From NCBI RefSeq assembly GCF_008274215.1, contig NZ_VTPS01000021.1, forward strand, positions 1 through 45,912: a stretch of DNA of 45,912 nucleotides, in the 5' to 3' direction. Below the pieces are notes generated by a model. It had not been told where the DNA came from and ran no database searches. It worked only from the letters and a program-made list of their open reading frames with translations. Positions 16,472 to 24,049 of this stretch are shown piece by piece. Position 1 is the stretch's first letter. Every line of letters begins with the position of its first letter. Origin of the DNA: Calorimonas adulescens (GTDB taxonomy: Bacteria > Bacillota > Thermoanaerobacteria > Thermoanaerobacterales > UBA4877). The position numbers and the translations under genes were made by a program.

Positions 16472-17245
16472 CTAAACCATCTCTAATTCAGGAATCACAA
16501 CAGAATAGTCTCCTGCCTCTATCTTTGCTTTAACACCGTATGTCTCATATATGTTTTCACTGCTGACAACCTTTTCTATCTCTCCTTCGGCTATTACCGT
16601 CCCATTTTTTATAAGTACGGCCCTGTCGCAAAAATTAAGCGCAATATTAAGGTCATGCACTATGGATACCACTGTCATCCCTCTGTGCGAAAGTTCCCTG
16701 ACAAGCCCCATTATATCAAGCTGGTATTTTATATCCAGGTGTGACACAGGCTCGTCCAGCAGCATTATTTCTGGCTGTTGCGCAAGCGCTCTGGCTATCA
16801 AGACTCTCTGGGCCTCACCACCGCTTATCTCATCCATCCTTCTGTCCTTTAGCTCATACACACCACAGATCTTAAGGCACTCCTCAACAACCCTCCTATC
16901 CTCCTCCTTTTCATTGCCGAAAAAATCCATATAGGGGCTCCTGCCCATCATAACCATCTCATACACAGAGAACCCAAGAGAATTCACAGCATCCTGAGGC
17001 ACAAGACCTATTATCCTTGCCCTTTCTCTGGGCTTTAACTTTACTATATCCACACCATTTATAAAGACAGTACCGGCATCAGGCTTGTAATAGCCTGAAA
17101 GATGCCTTAAAAGCGTAGTCTTCCCGGCCCCATTGGGACCCAGCATTCCGGTAACCGTTCCCTGTGGCACACTGAAGGTAATTCCATTCAATATAGGCTT
17201 CTCATCAATGCTAAAATTAAGGCCTTTTACATCAATAACATTCAA
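16472..17245 (-). CDS. btuD: ABC transporter ATP-binding protein, vitamin B12/cobinamide uptake
   Basis: A 257-residue FecE/BtuD-type ATPase that powers corrinoid import. Walker A is GPNGAGKTTLLRHLSG (about 38-53), the Q-loop is VPQDAVNSLG, the signature is ISGGEAQRVLIARALAQ and Walker B is IMLLDEPVSHLDI near 165, followed by SIVHDLN. The start codon is TTG, with AAGGGGA upstream overlapping the end of btuC, which is only one base away. Specificity for cobalamin comes from the riboswitch and the cob neighbours; siderophore transporters share the same fold. Confidence 0.9.
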   Translation of the reverse strand: MNVIDVKGLNFSIDEKPILNGITFSVPQGTVTGMLGPNGAGKTTLLRHLSGYYKPDAGTVFINGVDIVKLKPRERARIIGLVPQDAVNSLGFSVYEMVMMGRSPYMDFFGNEKEEDRRVVEECLKICGVYELKDRRMDEISGGEAQRVLIARALAQQPEIMLLDEPVSHLDIKYQLDIMGLVRELSHRGMTVVSIVHDLNIALNFCDRAVLIKNGTVIAEGEIEKVVSSENIYETYGVKAKIEAGDYSVVIPELEMV

Positions 17246-17246
17246 A

Positions 17247-18266
17247 TCAATTCATCCCCTTGTTTCTCTTTAAAAGATAAATAAAGAACGGTCCCCCCAG
17301 CAGGGCAGTAATGATACCAACAGGAATTTCAACCGGTCTTAAAATGTACCTTGCTATCGTATCGGTAAAAACCATAAATCCTGCCCCAACTATTAAAGTG
17401 AGGAAGAACAACCTGCGATTGTCCGGACCTGCGATTATCCTCAATATATGCGGAATTACAAGCCCCACAAAGCCTATTATCCCGCTTACAGACACGCAGG
17501 CTGCAGTCACCAGGGATGATATGATAATTATCCTTACCTTGGTCCTCTCCACGTCTACCCCCAGGCTGGAGGCGGTCTCATCCCCGAGGAGCATTAAGTT
17601 GAGCTCTTTCATATAAAATACAAGGAAAAGTACGCCGATAGAGACAAAAACCAGACTAAATTTTACCTTGTCCCATGAGGACGACACAAAACTGCCCATG
17701 GTCCAATATACAATTTCCTCCATATCATCATGATCCAGAAACATGATGAGCGACATCCCTGCAGTAAGAAGATTTCCAAGGGCAACACCCGATAGCAGAA
17801 GCGTGGTTGGGGGTATCCTGCCATTCACCCTTGATATCGTAAGAGCAGTAAAGCTGACCAGCAGTGCCCCTACAAACGCAAACAGATTTATCATACCTAT
17901 GCCCCAGTAACCACCGTCTAAATGCAGTGCAATAGCCACAGATGCACCAAAAGCTGCTCCGGAAGATACGCCTATAATATAAGGGTCTGCAAGCGGATTT
18001 TTAAAGACTGACTGATATGTTAATCCAACAACGGAAAGCCCCAGCCCAACTATAAGCGCCAGAATTGTCCTTGGGAGCCTCAGATTCATTATAATGTTTA
18101 TATGTGACTGAGGCACGTCAAGCAAGGATCCGGAAACCCTAGAGAAAAGTATCCTTACTGCCTCCACTGGGGTAATGCTGGCACTCCCTATAATCAGGCT
18201 TGCCACAATGCATATCATTAAAAAAACTATTGAAACGCTCAACAAGAAATAAAATCTGCCCTTCAT
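17247..18266 (-). CDS. btuC: FecCD/BtuC-type permease, vitamin B12/cobinamide uptake
   Basis: A 339-residue polytopic permease with about ten membrane helices. Conserved family stretches are LRLPRTILALIVGLGLSVVG near residue 65, NPLADPYIIGVSSGAAFGA near 92 and GFVGLVIPHILRII near 265, the last near the coupling helix that contacts the ATPase. The ATG has AGAAGG seven bases upstream. It lies between btuF and btuD in one transcription unit behind the B12 riboswitch. Confidence 0.92.
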   Translation of the reverse strand: MKGRFYFLLSVSIVFLMICIVASLIIGSASITPVEAVRILFSRVSGSLLDVPQSHINIIMNLRLPRTILALIVGLGLSVVGLTYQSVFKNPLADPYIIGVSSGAAFGASVAIALHLDGGYWGIGMINLFAFVGALLVSFTALTISRVNGRIPPTTLLLSGVALGNLLTAGMSLIMFLDHDDMEEIVYWTMGSFVSSSWDKVKFSLVFVSIGVLFLVFYMKELNLMLLGDETASSLGVDVERTKVRIIIISSLVTAACVSVSGIIGFVGLVIPHILRIIAGPDNRRLFFLTLIVGAGFMVFTDTIARYILRPVEIPVGIITALLGGPFFIYLLKRNKGMN

Positions 18267-18277
18267 ATCTTTACCTT

Positions 18278-19207
18278 CTATTTGAAGACTTCAGGGTGAA
18301 TTATCTTTGCCAACTCGTTTATCCCCTCAAGTATCCTCTCTGTTGGCCTGGTGATAATGTTCTCATCTATTACAAATATCTTCCCATTTTTAGCTGCGTT
18401 TGTCTCCTTATAACCCGGTTTTTCATTGAGTTTGTCCACATCGCCGGCATGGTTTGTGGCTATAATGATATCAGGGTTATGTTCCACCAGCTTCTCAAGG
18501 CTGTAATCCTGCCATCCTTCAACATCAGAGGCTACATTTTCACCACCCGCTATGTTTATAGCAGCATCGATAAAGGTACCCTTGCCGGCAGTATAATTGC
18601 TCTGGCCCACGGAAACCGCAAAATATACCTTGGGCCTATCCCTGTCCTTCACCTTTTCCTGTATGCTGGATATACCATCCTTGATTTTTTTAATAATTTC
18701 TTCGGCTTTGTCCTGTGTTCCAGTGATTTTACCGATCATTTCATAAGATGTGTATATATCATCAAATGAATCAGGAACTGTTATAATGACCGGTATGCCC
18801 ATCTCCTCTAATTTCTCCGCATTCTCTTTACCAAAGGTGCCATCATCCACAAGCACTACATCTGGTTCCGCCCCAGCAATAGCCTCTATATTTGGTGTCG
18901 AAAATCCACCCATCTTGGGTTTTTGACTTACCTCAGGTGGATAGTCATCATAGTCCGACACGCCAACGATTTTATCGGCCAGGCCCAGCTCATACAGGAT
19001 CTCAGTATTGCTTGGTGCCATTGAGACAATCCTTTGAGGCTCCTTCTCTATAGTAAATTCCCTGCCCATAAAATCCTTTATGGTGACGGGAAATGCCGAA
19101 TTGCTCTGTGCCTGCTGCGATCCTGTCTGTCCTGTGCTGTTTGAGCCGCAGCCTGCAACTGACAGCACCAAGAAAGCAATAAGCATAAGTATACCTATCT
19201 TTTTCAT
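18278..19207 (-). CDS. btuF: Corrinoid-binding lipoprotein BtuF
   Basis: Substrate-binding lipoprotein of the importer, anchored outside the membrane. The start at the ATG at 19207 gives a signal peptide MKKIGILMLIAFLVLSVAG followed by a lipobox cysteine (LSVAGC) and a serine/glutamine-rich linker. The body matches the PF01497 periplasmic-binding family (RIVSMAPSNTEILYELGLADKIVGVSDYDD split across residues 65-95; AEPDVVLVDDG). An in-frame ATG at 19225 lacks a ribosome binding site, while GGATGGGTGG precedes the chosen one. First gene of the cobalamin operon, 70 bases after the riboswitch terminator. Confidence 0.9.
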   Translation of the reverse strand: MKKIGILMLIAFLVLSVAGCGSNSTGQTGSQQAQSNSAFPVTIKDFMGREFTIEKEPQRIVSMAPSNTEILYELGLADKIVGVSDYDDYPPEVSQKPKMGGFSTPNIEAIAGAEPDVVLVDDGTFGKENAEKLEEMGIPVIITVPDSFDDIYTSYEMIGKITGTQDKAEEIIKKIKDGISSIQEKVKDRDRPKVYFAVSVGQSNYTAGKGTFIDAAINIAGGENVASDVEGWQDYSLEKLVEHNPDIIIATNHAGDVDKLNEKPGYKETNAAKNGKIFVIDENIITRPTERILEGINELAKIIHPEVFK

Positions 19208-19277
19208 ACCCACCCATCCTTTCATTAATCAATTAATCAAATAAGAAATCGATTGCCTCTTCTATTTTTACAGTCAT

Positions 19278-19307
19278 AAAAAAACTACCTACCCCTCCGG
19301 GGTAGGT
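19278..19307 (-). terminator. Riboswitch-controlled intrinsic terminator
   Basis: On the minus strand ACCTACCCC and GGGGTAGGT form a nine-pair stem with a three-base loop, followed by a run of seven T. It lies between the B12 aptamer and btuF. An upstream GGGGAGGT (19331-19338) can pair with the left arm ACCT(A)CCCC leaving one bulged A, and would act as antiterminator when cobalamin is scarce. Confidence 0.85.
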
Positions 19308-19340
19308 CTTATCTTCTTCACCATTACCTTACCTCCCCTC

Positions 19341-19537
19341 CGAAGGTGTACTTCTGGCAGTGGCAGGTCTCCTGACTTGCACTTCATCTTACTCCCCAGA
19401 CCTTCCCCGAAATACGGGTGGTGTCACCAGGGTTTCATCCATGCTCACAGTAGCGGGGGCTGTAGTGGATTTTAACCACTTTCCCTTAACCACTTGCCAT
19501 ATTCAATTTGATGCTGCTGTAAAATCAGCAATCGTTC
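19341..19537 (-). ncRNA. Cobalamin (adenosylcobalamin) riboswitch
   Basis: The minus-strand leader holds the conserved B12 box GTCAGGAGACCTGCC within 19362-19380, followed by CACTG. Further 5' are GGTTAAGGGAAAGTGGTTAA and AATCCACTACAGCCCCCGCTACTGTGA, the G-rich and CTGTGA core elements of the class. It controls the nine-gene btu-cob operon, turning it off by transcription termination when cobalamin is bound. Aptamer ends are approximate. Confidence 0.95.
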
Positions 19538-19544
19538 CATCTTG

Positions 19545-19573
19545 ATTATAGCACCGTATAGAGATACTTGCAA
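19545..19573 (-). promoter_or_regulatory. Promoter of the btu-cob operon
   Basis: On the minus strand TTGCAA (19568-19573) and TATAAT (19545-19550) are separated by exactly 17 bases, just inside the gap after ogt. Transcription would begin near 19538, at the 5' edge of the riboswitch. Confidence 0.75.
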
Positions 19574-19580
19574 TGAATGT

Positions 19581-20069
19581 TTACACAGATTCAAGCTCAA
19601 GCAGAAATCTTTTCACATCCAGTCCCAGCCCAAAACCAACCAGGCTGCCGTCTTTACCAATAACCCTGTGACAGGGTATGACAAAGGGGATGGGATTGGA
19701 ACCCACCGCCCTCCCCACCGCCCTTACTGCTTTTGGCCTTTCAATCCTTTCTGCAATCTCTCCATAACTCACTGTGCTGCCATATGGGATTCTGGTAAGC
19801 TCCTGCCACACCTGCCTGCAAAACTCAGTCCCCTCAAGATACACAGGTAGGTCAAACTCAATTAATTTCCTGTTAAAATAAAGGTCTAACTGTCTCGCTG
19901 TCTCATCCAAAACCCCATTATGTCGTTCAAAAACACTATCATGCTTTTTTTCAAGGTCATTCAAAAATCTATCGTAATCTGTATCTATTCGTATAAGCAT
20001 GTCAGCATATGAAGCAATATATACTGTGCCAACCGGCGTATTGGTATTAAATGCGATGAACTCTATCAT
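19581..20069 (-). CDS. ogt: Methylated-DNA--protein-cysteine methyltransferase
   Basis: Suicide repair protein that takes the methyl group from O6-methylguanine onto its own cysteine. The C-terminal domain has the HTH region RIPYGSTVSYGEIA and the active-site motif NPIPFVIPCHRVIGKDGSLVGFG near residue 130. The N-terminal part is the usual ribonuclease-like domain. I start it at the ATG at 20069 (162 residues) with AGAGGTG upstream; a longer frame reaching into the VanW gene adds 21 residues unlike the family. It lies directly upstream of the B12 leader but is unrelated to it in function. Confidence 0.9.
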   Translation of the reverse strand: MIEFIAFNTNTPVGTVYIASYADMLIRIDTDYDRFLNDLEKKHDSVFERHNGVLDETARQLDLYFNRKLIEFDLPVYLEGTEFCRQVWQELTRIPYGSTVSYGEIAERIERPKAVRAVGRAVGSNPIPFVIPCHRVIGKDGSLVGFGLGLDVKRFLLELESV

Positions 20070-20085
20070 AACACTATAACACCTC

Positions 20086-21486
20086 TTATAATTGACTATC
20101 AGTTTGCGGAACTGACGCATTTCCTGAGCCACTGCCGCCAGAATTGCGTCTGATTATAGCATTCACAGGCTTATAAGTGTCTGTATACATGAGCTTTTTT
20201 TCGATTAACCTGTTATTTTTATCATATACCATCTTGTACACCTTTACCCTATAGCCCTTATGCGCCTCCCTTTCCACGACCTCTGTGCCAGGTGGAAGGG
20301 TTTTATCTTCTTTATACTCTGTCACGGGTTCTATAACTTCAAGTACCTCGGTGCTCAGGCTTACCTTTTGACCTGGAGACATGTTCTTCCCATAGATGTC
20401 CACAAAAAACCTGTTGGAATTTACGTAAGCCCTTATATACACAGGATATTTGGAGGTATTTTTGAACCTAAAGTCCAGGACGTCTCCTGATATGGTTGCA
20501 TCCTGGCCCACCGGCACATAGGCCACGGGAAATGAATGATGGTGCCTCTCTGTGACTGACAAATTGGCCCTGACAACTGCATTAAATACAGTGGTTGCTA
20601 TCTGGCATACCCCACCGCCATAATCGGGTATCAGTTTACCATTTATTATGACCGGTGCCTCAAGATATCCGTTTTCCTTTATTCTTGGGCCCAGTACCTT
20701 ATTTAAAGAGAATTCCTCTCCGGGGAGCAACAGTTGTCCGTTTATTGCACTGGCTGCAGTCTTCAGGTTTAACGTCCTGTTCACATCAGCAGGGTTAAAC
20801 ACAGTGGAGTACTGGCTTATAATATCTTTTACCGAACTCAGCATATCCTCTGTGATTCTGGGTTTTATCTCTTTAACCGGGAGGGTCAGCTGCCCATAGG
20901 TCATCTTCCTCTTTAGCATCTCTAAAGAACCCTCTATATCCAGTTCATAGCCAACCTGATGGGGTATCACCTCGATAATATTGTCCCCTTTAAAGGCAAT
21001 TCTTGCGTTTACAGCAGGCTTGTCTATGTCTTTTGCTATTTTTTGCAAGGTTTCCCTTGCCTTATCGTCGTCGATTACTGGTTTGACTTCATAATTTACA
21101 TATACTTTTCCCATCCTTGCCCCGGCAATGTTTTTCAGGTTGATAAGCATGTTCCCCTGCCGTCCAAATGCATATGCCTCTTCTGCAGCCCTTTCATAAT
21201 CATAGTGGCCTATATCCCTCAACGTGATGTTATACTTCTTATTCAGCACATCCAGCACTATCTCCTGATTTGTGCTGGCATATGACTGTTCTAGAAAGCT
21301 CTTCAGCCTGTCTAATGTCATGCCGCCAACATCGACCCCATCCACCCTCACGCCTTCATAAACCACCGGCCTGCTCAGGTATATAATAATATAAGTGAGA
21401 ATAAATACAGATACAGCTAACACAACTAGCAAAAGCACAAAACCCACCCTGCTTCTGCCGCCGTTGGTTACATTGTTGGACACCAT
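20086..21486 (-). CDS. VanW family protein with peptidoglycan-binding-4 and G5 domains
   Basis: A 466-residue envelope protein. After a short cytoplasmic start there is one membrane helix (VGFVLLLVVLAVSVFILTYI, about 14-33), then a pair of PG_binding_4-like repeats (GVDVGGMTLDRLKSFL, later HQVGYELDIEGSLEMLK), the VanW core (GEEFSLNKVLGPR, then GGGVCQIATTVFNAVVRANL near 300) and a C-terminal G5-type domain (EVIEPVTEYKEDKTLPPG). It probably acts in the cell wall outside the membrane; VanW's exact role is unknown despite its name, and it does not itself indicate vancomycin resistance. GGGGTGAGG precedes the ATG. Confidence 0.9.
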   Translation of the reverse strand: MVSNNVTNGGRSRVGFVLLLVVLAVSVFILTYIIIYLSRPVVYEGVRVDGVDVGGMTLDRLKSFLEQSYASTNQEIVLDVLNKKYNITLRDIGHYDYERAAEEAYAFGRQGNMLINLKNIAGARMGKVYVNYEVKPVIDDDKARETLQKIAKDIDKPAVNARIAFKGDNIIEVIPHQVGYELDIEGSLEMLKRKMTYGQLTLPVKEIKPRITEDMLSSVKDIISQYSTVFNPADVNRTLNLKTAASAINGQLLLPGEEFSLNKVLGPRIKENGYLEAPVIINGKLIPDYGGGVCQIATTVFNAVVRANLSVTERHHHSFPVAYVPVGQDATISGDVLDFRFKNTSKYPVYIRAYVNSNRFFVDIYGKNMSPGQKVSLSTEVLEVIEPVTEYKEDKTLPPGTEVVEREAHKGYRVKVYKMVYDKNNRLIEKKLMYTDTYKPVNAIIRRNSGGSGSGNASVPQTDSQL

Positions 21487-21517
21487 CTATGCCTCACCCC
21501 AATAAAATCATCATGTA

Positions 21518-22288
21518 TTAACTGATATTCTTTAATAGTTCATTTAAAGCATTGGAAACGGACCCTGATGCCTCTTCCTGTCTGTTTGATATCTCTTTCA
21601 GTTCATTTATCTCATTACTCATTGACACAAGTTGTGATTTTATATTATCTATGGTATCAATGATATTGCCGTAAGAGCGGTCCGTGTCCCTTGTAAGGTT
21701 TTGAATCTCGTTGGCGACTACTCCAAACCCTCGGCCATACTCGCCCGCCCTGGCCGCCTCGATTGAGGCATTGATCCCAAGTATCTTTGTCTCTTTCGTT
21801 ATTCTTTTTATTGATTCTACCAGTGAGTCTATCTTTTCAACATTTTTACCCGTCATCTCCATACATTCAAATATAGCGTTGGTCACGGTGTTTATTCTTT
21901 CAATCTCCTGAAAAAGTGACCTGATATTAGAAGCAATGACCTCGCCTTGGGTTTTCAGGTTTTCCACCTGCATATCTAATTTCTCTATAACGCTCATCAT
22001 GATTCTTGCCATTGCAGAATCCATTACCCTTATATTGCCAGCCAGTGCCCTCAGTCTTTCCAACACATCCTCATTCCCAGTCACCTCTATGATAAGGTCG
22101 GGGTTAAACTCCAAAACCGACCCAATGTCATTGCTGGTATTTATACCTATCTCTTTAGCAAATTTCATACCTGGTGCGTCATCATTGACATCAATCACAC
22201 TTATCACAGACATAACCTCTGAGTCTTTAAAATGCTTGAGTATATTATATCCTCCCTTGCCTCCTCCAACCAGAACGCTTCTTATCAT
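21518..22288 (-). CDS. Soluble chemoreceptor-like protein: Rossmann-type domain fused to MCP signalling domain
   Basis: The first 100 or so of 256 residues look like a nucleotide-binding Rossmann fold: SVLVGGGKGGYNILKHF with the glycine loop at 8-13, acidic VIDVNDDAPG at the end of the second strand, then PDLIIEVTGNEDVLERL, as in NAD-binding dehydrogenases. The rest is a coiled coil with the conserved tip of methyl-accepting chemotaxis proteins (ETKILGINASIEAARAGEYG, then RGFGVVANEIQNL near residue 195). There is no membrane helix, HAMP or periplasmic domain. It could be a cytoplasmic redox or nucleotide sensor feeding CheA, or an MCP-like scaffold used elsewhere. GAGGGGGG precedes the ATG. 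Cofactor binding is inferred. No che genes are nearby. Confidence 0.8.
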   Translation of the reverse strand: MIRSVLVGGGKGGYNILKHFKDSEVMSVISVIDVNDDAPGMKFAKEIGINTSNDIGSVLEFNPDLIIEVTGNEDVLERLRALAGNIRVMDSAMARIMMSVIEKLDMQVENLKTQGEVIASNIRSLFQEIERINTVTNAIFECMEMTGKNVEKIDSLVESIKRITKETKILGINASIEAARAGEYGRGFGVVANEIQNLTRDTDRSYGNIIDTIDNIKSQLVSMSNEINELKEISNRQEEASGSVSNALNELLKNIS

Positions 22289-22334
22289 AGTACCCCCCTC
22301 TTAAGAGTATAACATATTTTTATAAAGTAAATAT

Positions 22335-22967
22335 TTAAGAAATGGTTAAAAAATACCTGCAGAGGCTGTTTACAGGACATCTATCGCACTGGGGTTTTCT
22401 TGAATGACAAATGTTTCTTCCGTGATAAATTAAAAGATGATGAGATAGAGACCACATCTCCACTGGCAACAGAGCCATCAGGTCTTCCTCAACACGCTCA
22501 GGGGTTTTACCGTCTGACAGACCCAGCCTGTGCGAAACACGAAACACATGGGTGTCCACACCTATAGCCGGTATTCCAAAAGCGTTGCTCATAACCACAT
22601 TGGCTGTCTTCCTGCCAACGCCCGGGAGCTTCATAAGGTCATCTATATTGGATGGCACCTTCCCTCCAAACTCTTTCACTAAAATTCTGCATGTTTCCAA
22701 TATGTTTTTTGCCTTATTGTGATAAAAGCCGCAGGACCTTATCTGTTTTTCCAGTTCTTCCTGACCGAGTTTGAGGTAGTCCTCAGGTGTCCTGTACCAT
22801 TTAAATAATTCCCTGGTAACCTCATTTACCCTCTTATCTGTGCACTGAGCGGATAATATCGTCGCTATCAAGAGCTCAAAAGGATTGGAAAAATTCAGTG
22901 CGGTCCTGGCGTCAGGATATGTCTTTTTAAGAATATCAAATATCTTCATTGCCCTTTCTTTATCCAA
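22335..22967 (-). CDS. nth: Endonuclease III (DNA glycosylase/AP lyase)
   Basis: Base-excision repair enzyme for oxidised pyrimidines. The 210-residue protein has the helix-hairpin-helix LPGVGRKTANVV with its catalytic lysine near residue 119, the catalytic aspartate in GVDTHVFRVSHRLGL near 137, and a C-terminal 4Fe-4S loop with spacing C-x6-C-x2-C-x5-C. The start is probably TTG at 22967 with GAGGAGG seven bases upstream, overlapping queG by 22 bases; an in-frame ATG at 22949 with AAAGG is the alternative. Confidence 0.94.
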   Translation of the reverse strand: MDKERAMKIFDILKKTYPDARTALNFSNPFELLIATILSAQCTDKRVNEVTRELFKWYRTPEDYLKLGQEELEKQIRSCGFYHNKAKNILETCRILVKEFGGKVPSNIDDLMKLPGVGRKTANVVMSNAFGIPAIGVDTHVFRVSHRLGLSDGKTPERVEEDLMALLPVEMWSLSHHLLIYHGRNICHSRKPQCDRCPVNSLCRYFLTIS

Positions 22968-24049
22968 GAGATTGCCTCCTCAATTTCCCTTCTCACTTCG
23001 GAATCTTTTTCTATTTTAGAGGCCTCATACAAAATTCCAAGGGCCTCTTTTCCCATTATCCTTGAGATTGCCCATGCTGCTGTGCCCCTTATAACAGGTC
23101 TTTCATCTGATAGAAGTCTTATTATGTTTTCGGCCTGGCCCTTGAGCCTCATATTTCCCGCTGCAATAAGCCCATTTCTCTGAATCACTGTCCTCCCTCT
23201 CCACCCGGCCGATGTGTTCTTAAAGCTCTCCTTAAACTGCTTACTATCCATAGACAGGATAAACCCTATGTCCTCCATATCATACGGTATATCCTGTGCC
23301 AGACAGGAATTAACCGGCAGGTCTACCCTGTTATAGGGACACGCTTCCTGACACGTATCGCATCCATATATCCTGTTTTGAAGTCTTTCTCTAAACTCGG
23401 AGGGAACAAACCCCTTCATCACTGTAACATACGAAAGGCACCTCTTTGCATTCAGCACATAAGGGGCTGCGATAGCCCCTGTTGGACAGGCCTTTATACA
23501 TCTGTCACAGTCTCCACAGGCATGCATAAGGGGCACGTCTGGCAAGATATCCAGATCAGTCAATATCTCTCCGAGGAAAATCCACGAGCCCATAAAGGGG
23601 TTTATAATTGAGCAGTTCTTACCAAAAAAACCAACCCCTGCCCTCCTGGCTATCTCCCTATCCACAAGCGGGTCGTTGTCTGCCAAACACACCGCCTCCG
23701 CATTGTACTCGCATTTCAGATAATCTACCAGCTCACCCATCATCTTATCAAGGATAAGATGATAGTCTCTGCCCCGTCCCGACTGCGATATCATTCCCTT
23801 GTTCTTCTCAGACCTTTTCGTCCCACCATAATATATCCCTACAGAAATTATAGACCTTGCCTCAGGTAGGACCTTTCTCGGGTCTATCCGTTCCTCTATC
23901 CCGCCTTTTTCAAGCCCTGACAGATACCCCTTTTCTCCCCTTTCCTTTAGAACGTCTGCTATATCAAACACATCGGCACCAGTAAACCCCACCACGTCAA
24001 AGCCTATGGACAGTGCATATTCTCTTATCTCATCCTTCACACATATCAT
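22946..24049 (-). CDS. queG: Epoxyqueuosine reductase QueG
   Basis: QueG reduces epoxyqueuosine in tRNA to queuosine, using cobalamin and two 4Fe-4S clusters. The 367-residue protein has the DUF1730-type N-terminal corrinoid-binding part, two clusters of cysteines (CGDCDRCIKACPTGAI near 180 and CDTCQEACPYN near 230) and a C-terminal HEAT-like region (SDERPVIRGTAAWAISRIMG). Its ATG overlaps the stop of the upstream ATPase gene as ATGA, and its end overlaps nth. The need for cobalamin gives a functional link to the B12 operon a few kilobases downstream. Length is typical for the HEAT-containing form. Confidence 0.93.
   Translation of the reverse strand: MICVKDEIREYALSIGFDVVGFTGADVFDIADVLKERGEKGYLSGLEKGGIEERIDPRKVLPEARSIISVGIYYGGTKRSEKNKGMISQSGRGRDYHLILDKMMGELVDYLKCEYNAEAVCLADNDPLVDREIARRAGVGFFGKNCSIINPFMGSWIFLGEILTDLDILPDVPLMHACGDCDRCIKACPTGAIAAPYVLNAKRCLSYVTVMKGFVPSEFRERLQNRIYGCDTCQEACPYNRVDLPVNSCLAQDIPYDMEDIGFILSMDSKQFKESFKNTSAGWRGRTVIQRNGLIAAGNMRLKGQAENIIRLLSDERPVIRGTAAWAISRIMGKEALGILYEASKIEKDSEVRREIEEAISWIKKGQ

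Noticed and set aside
20086-21486. VanW as evidence of vancomycin resistance
   Set aside because: VanW/G5 proteins are common in clostridia without resistance genes, and no vanA, vanH or vanX is present.
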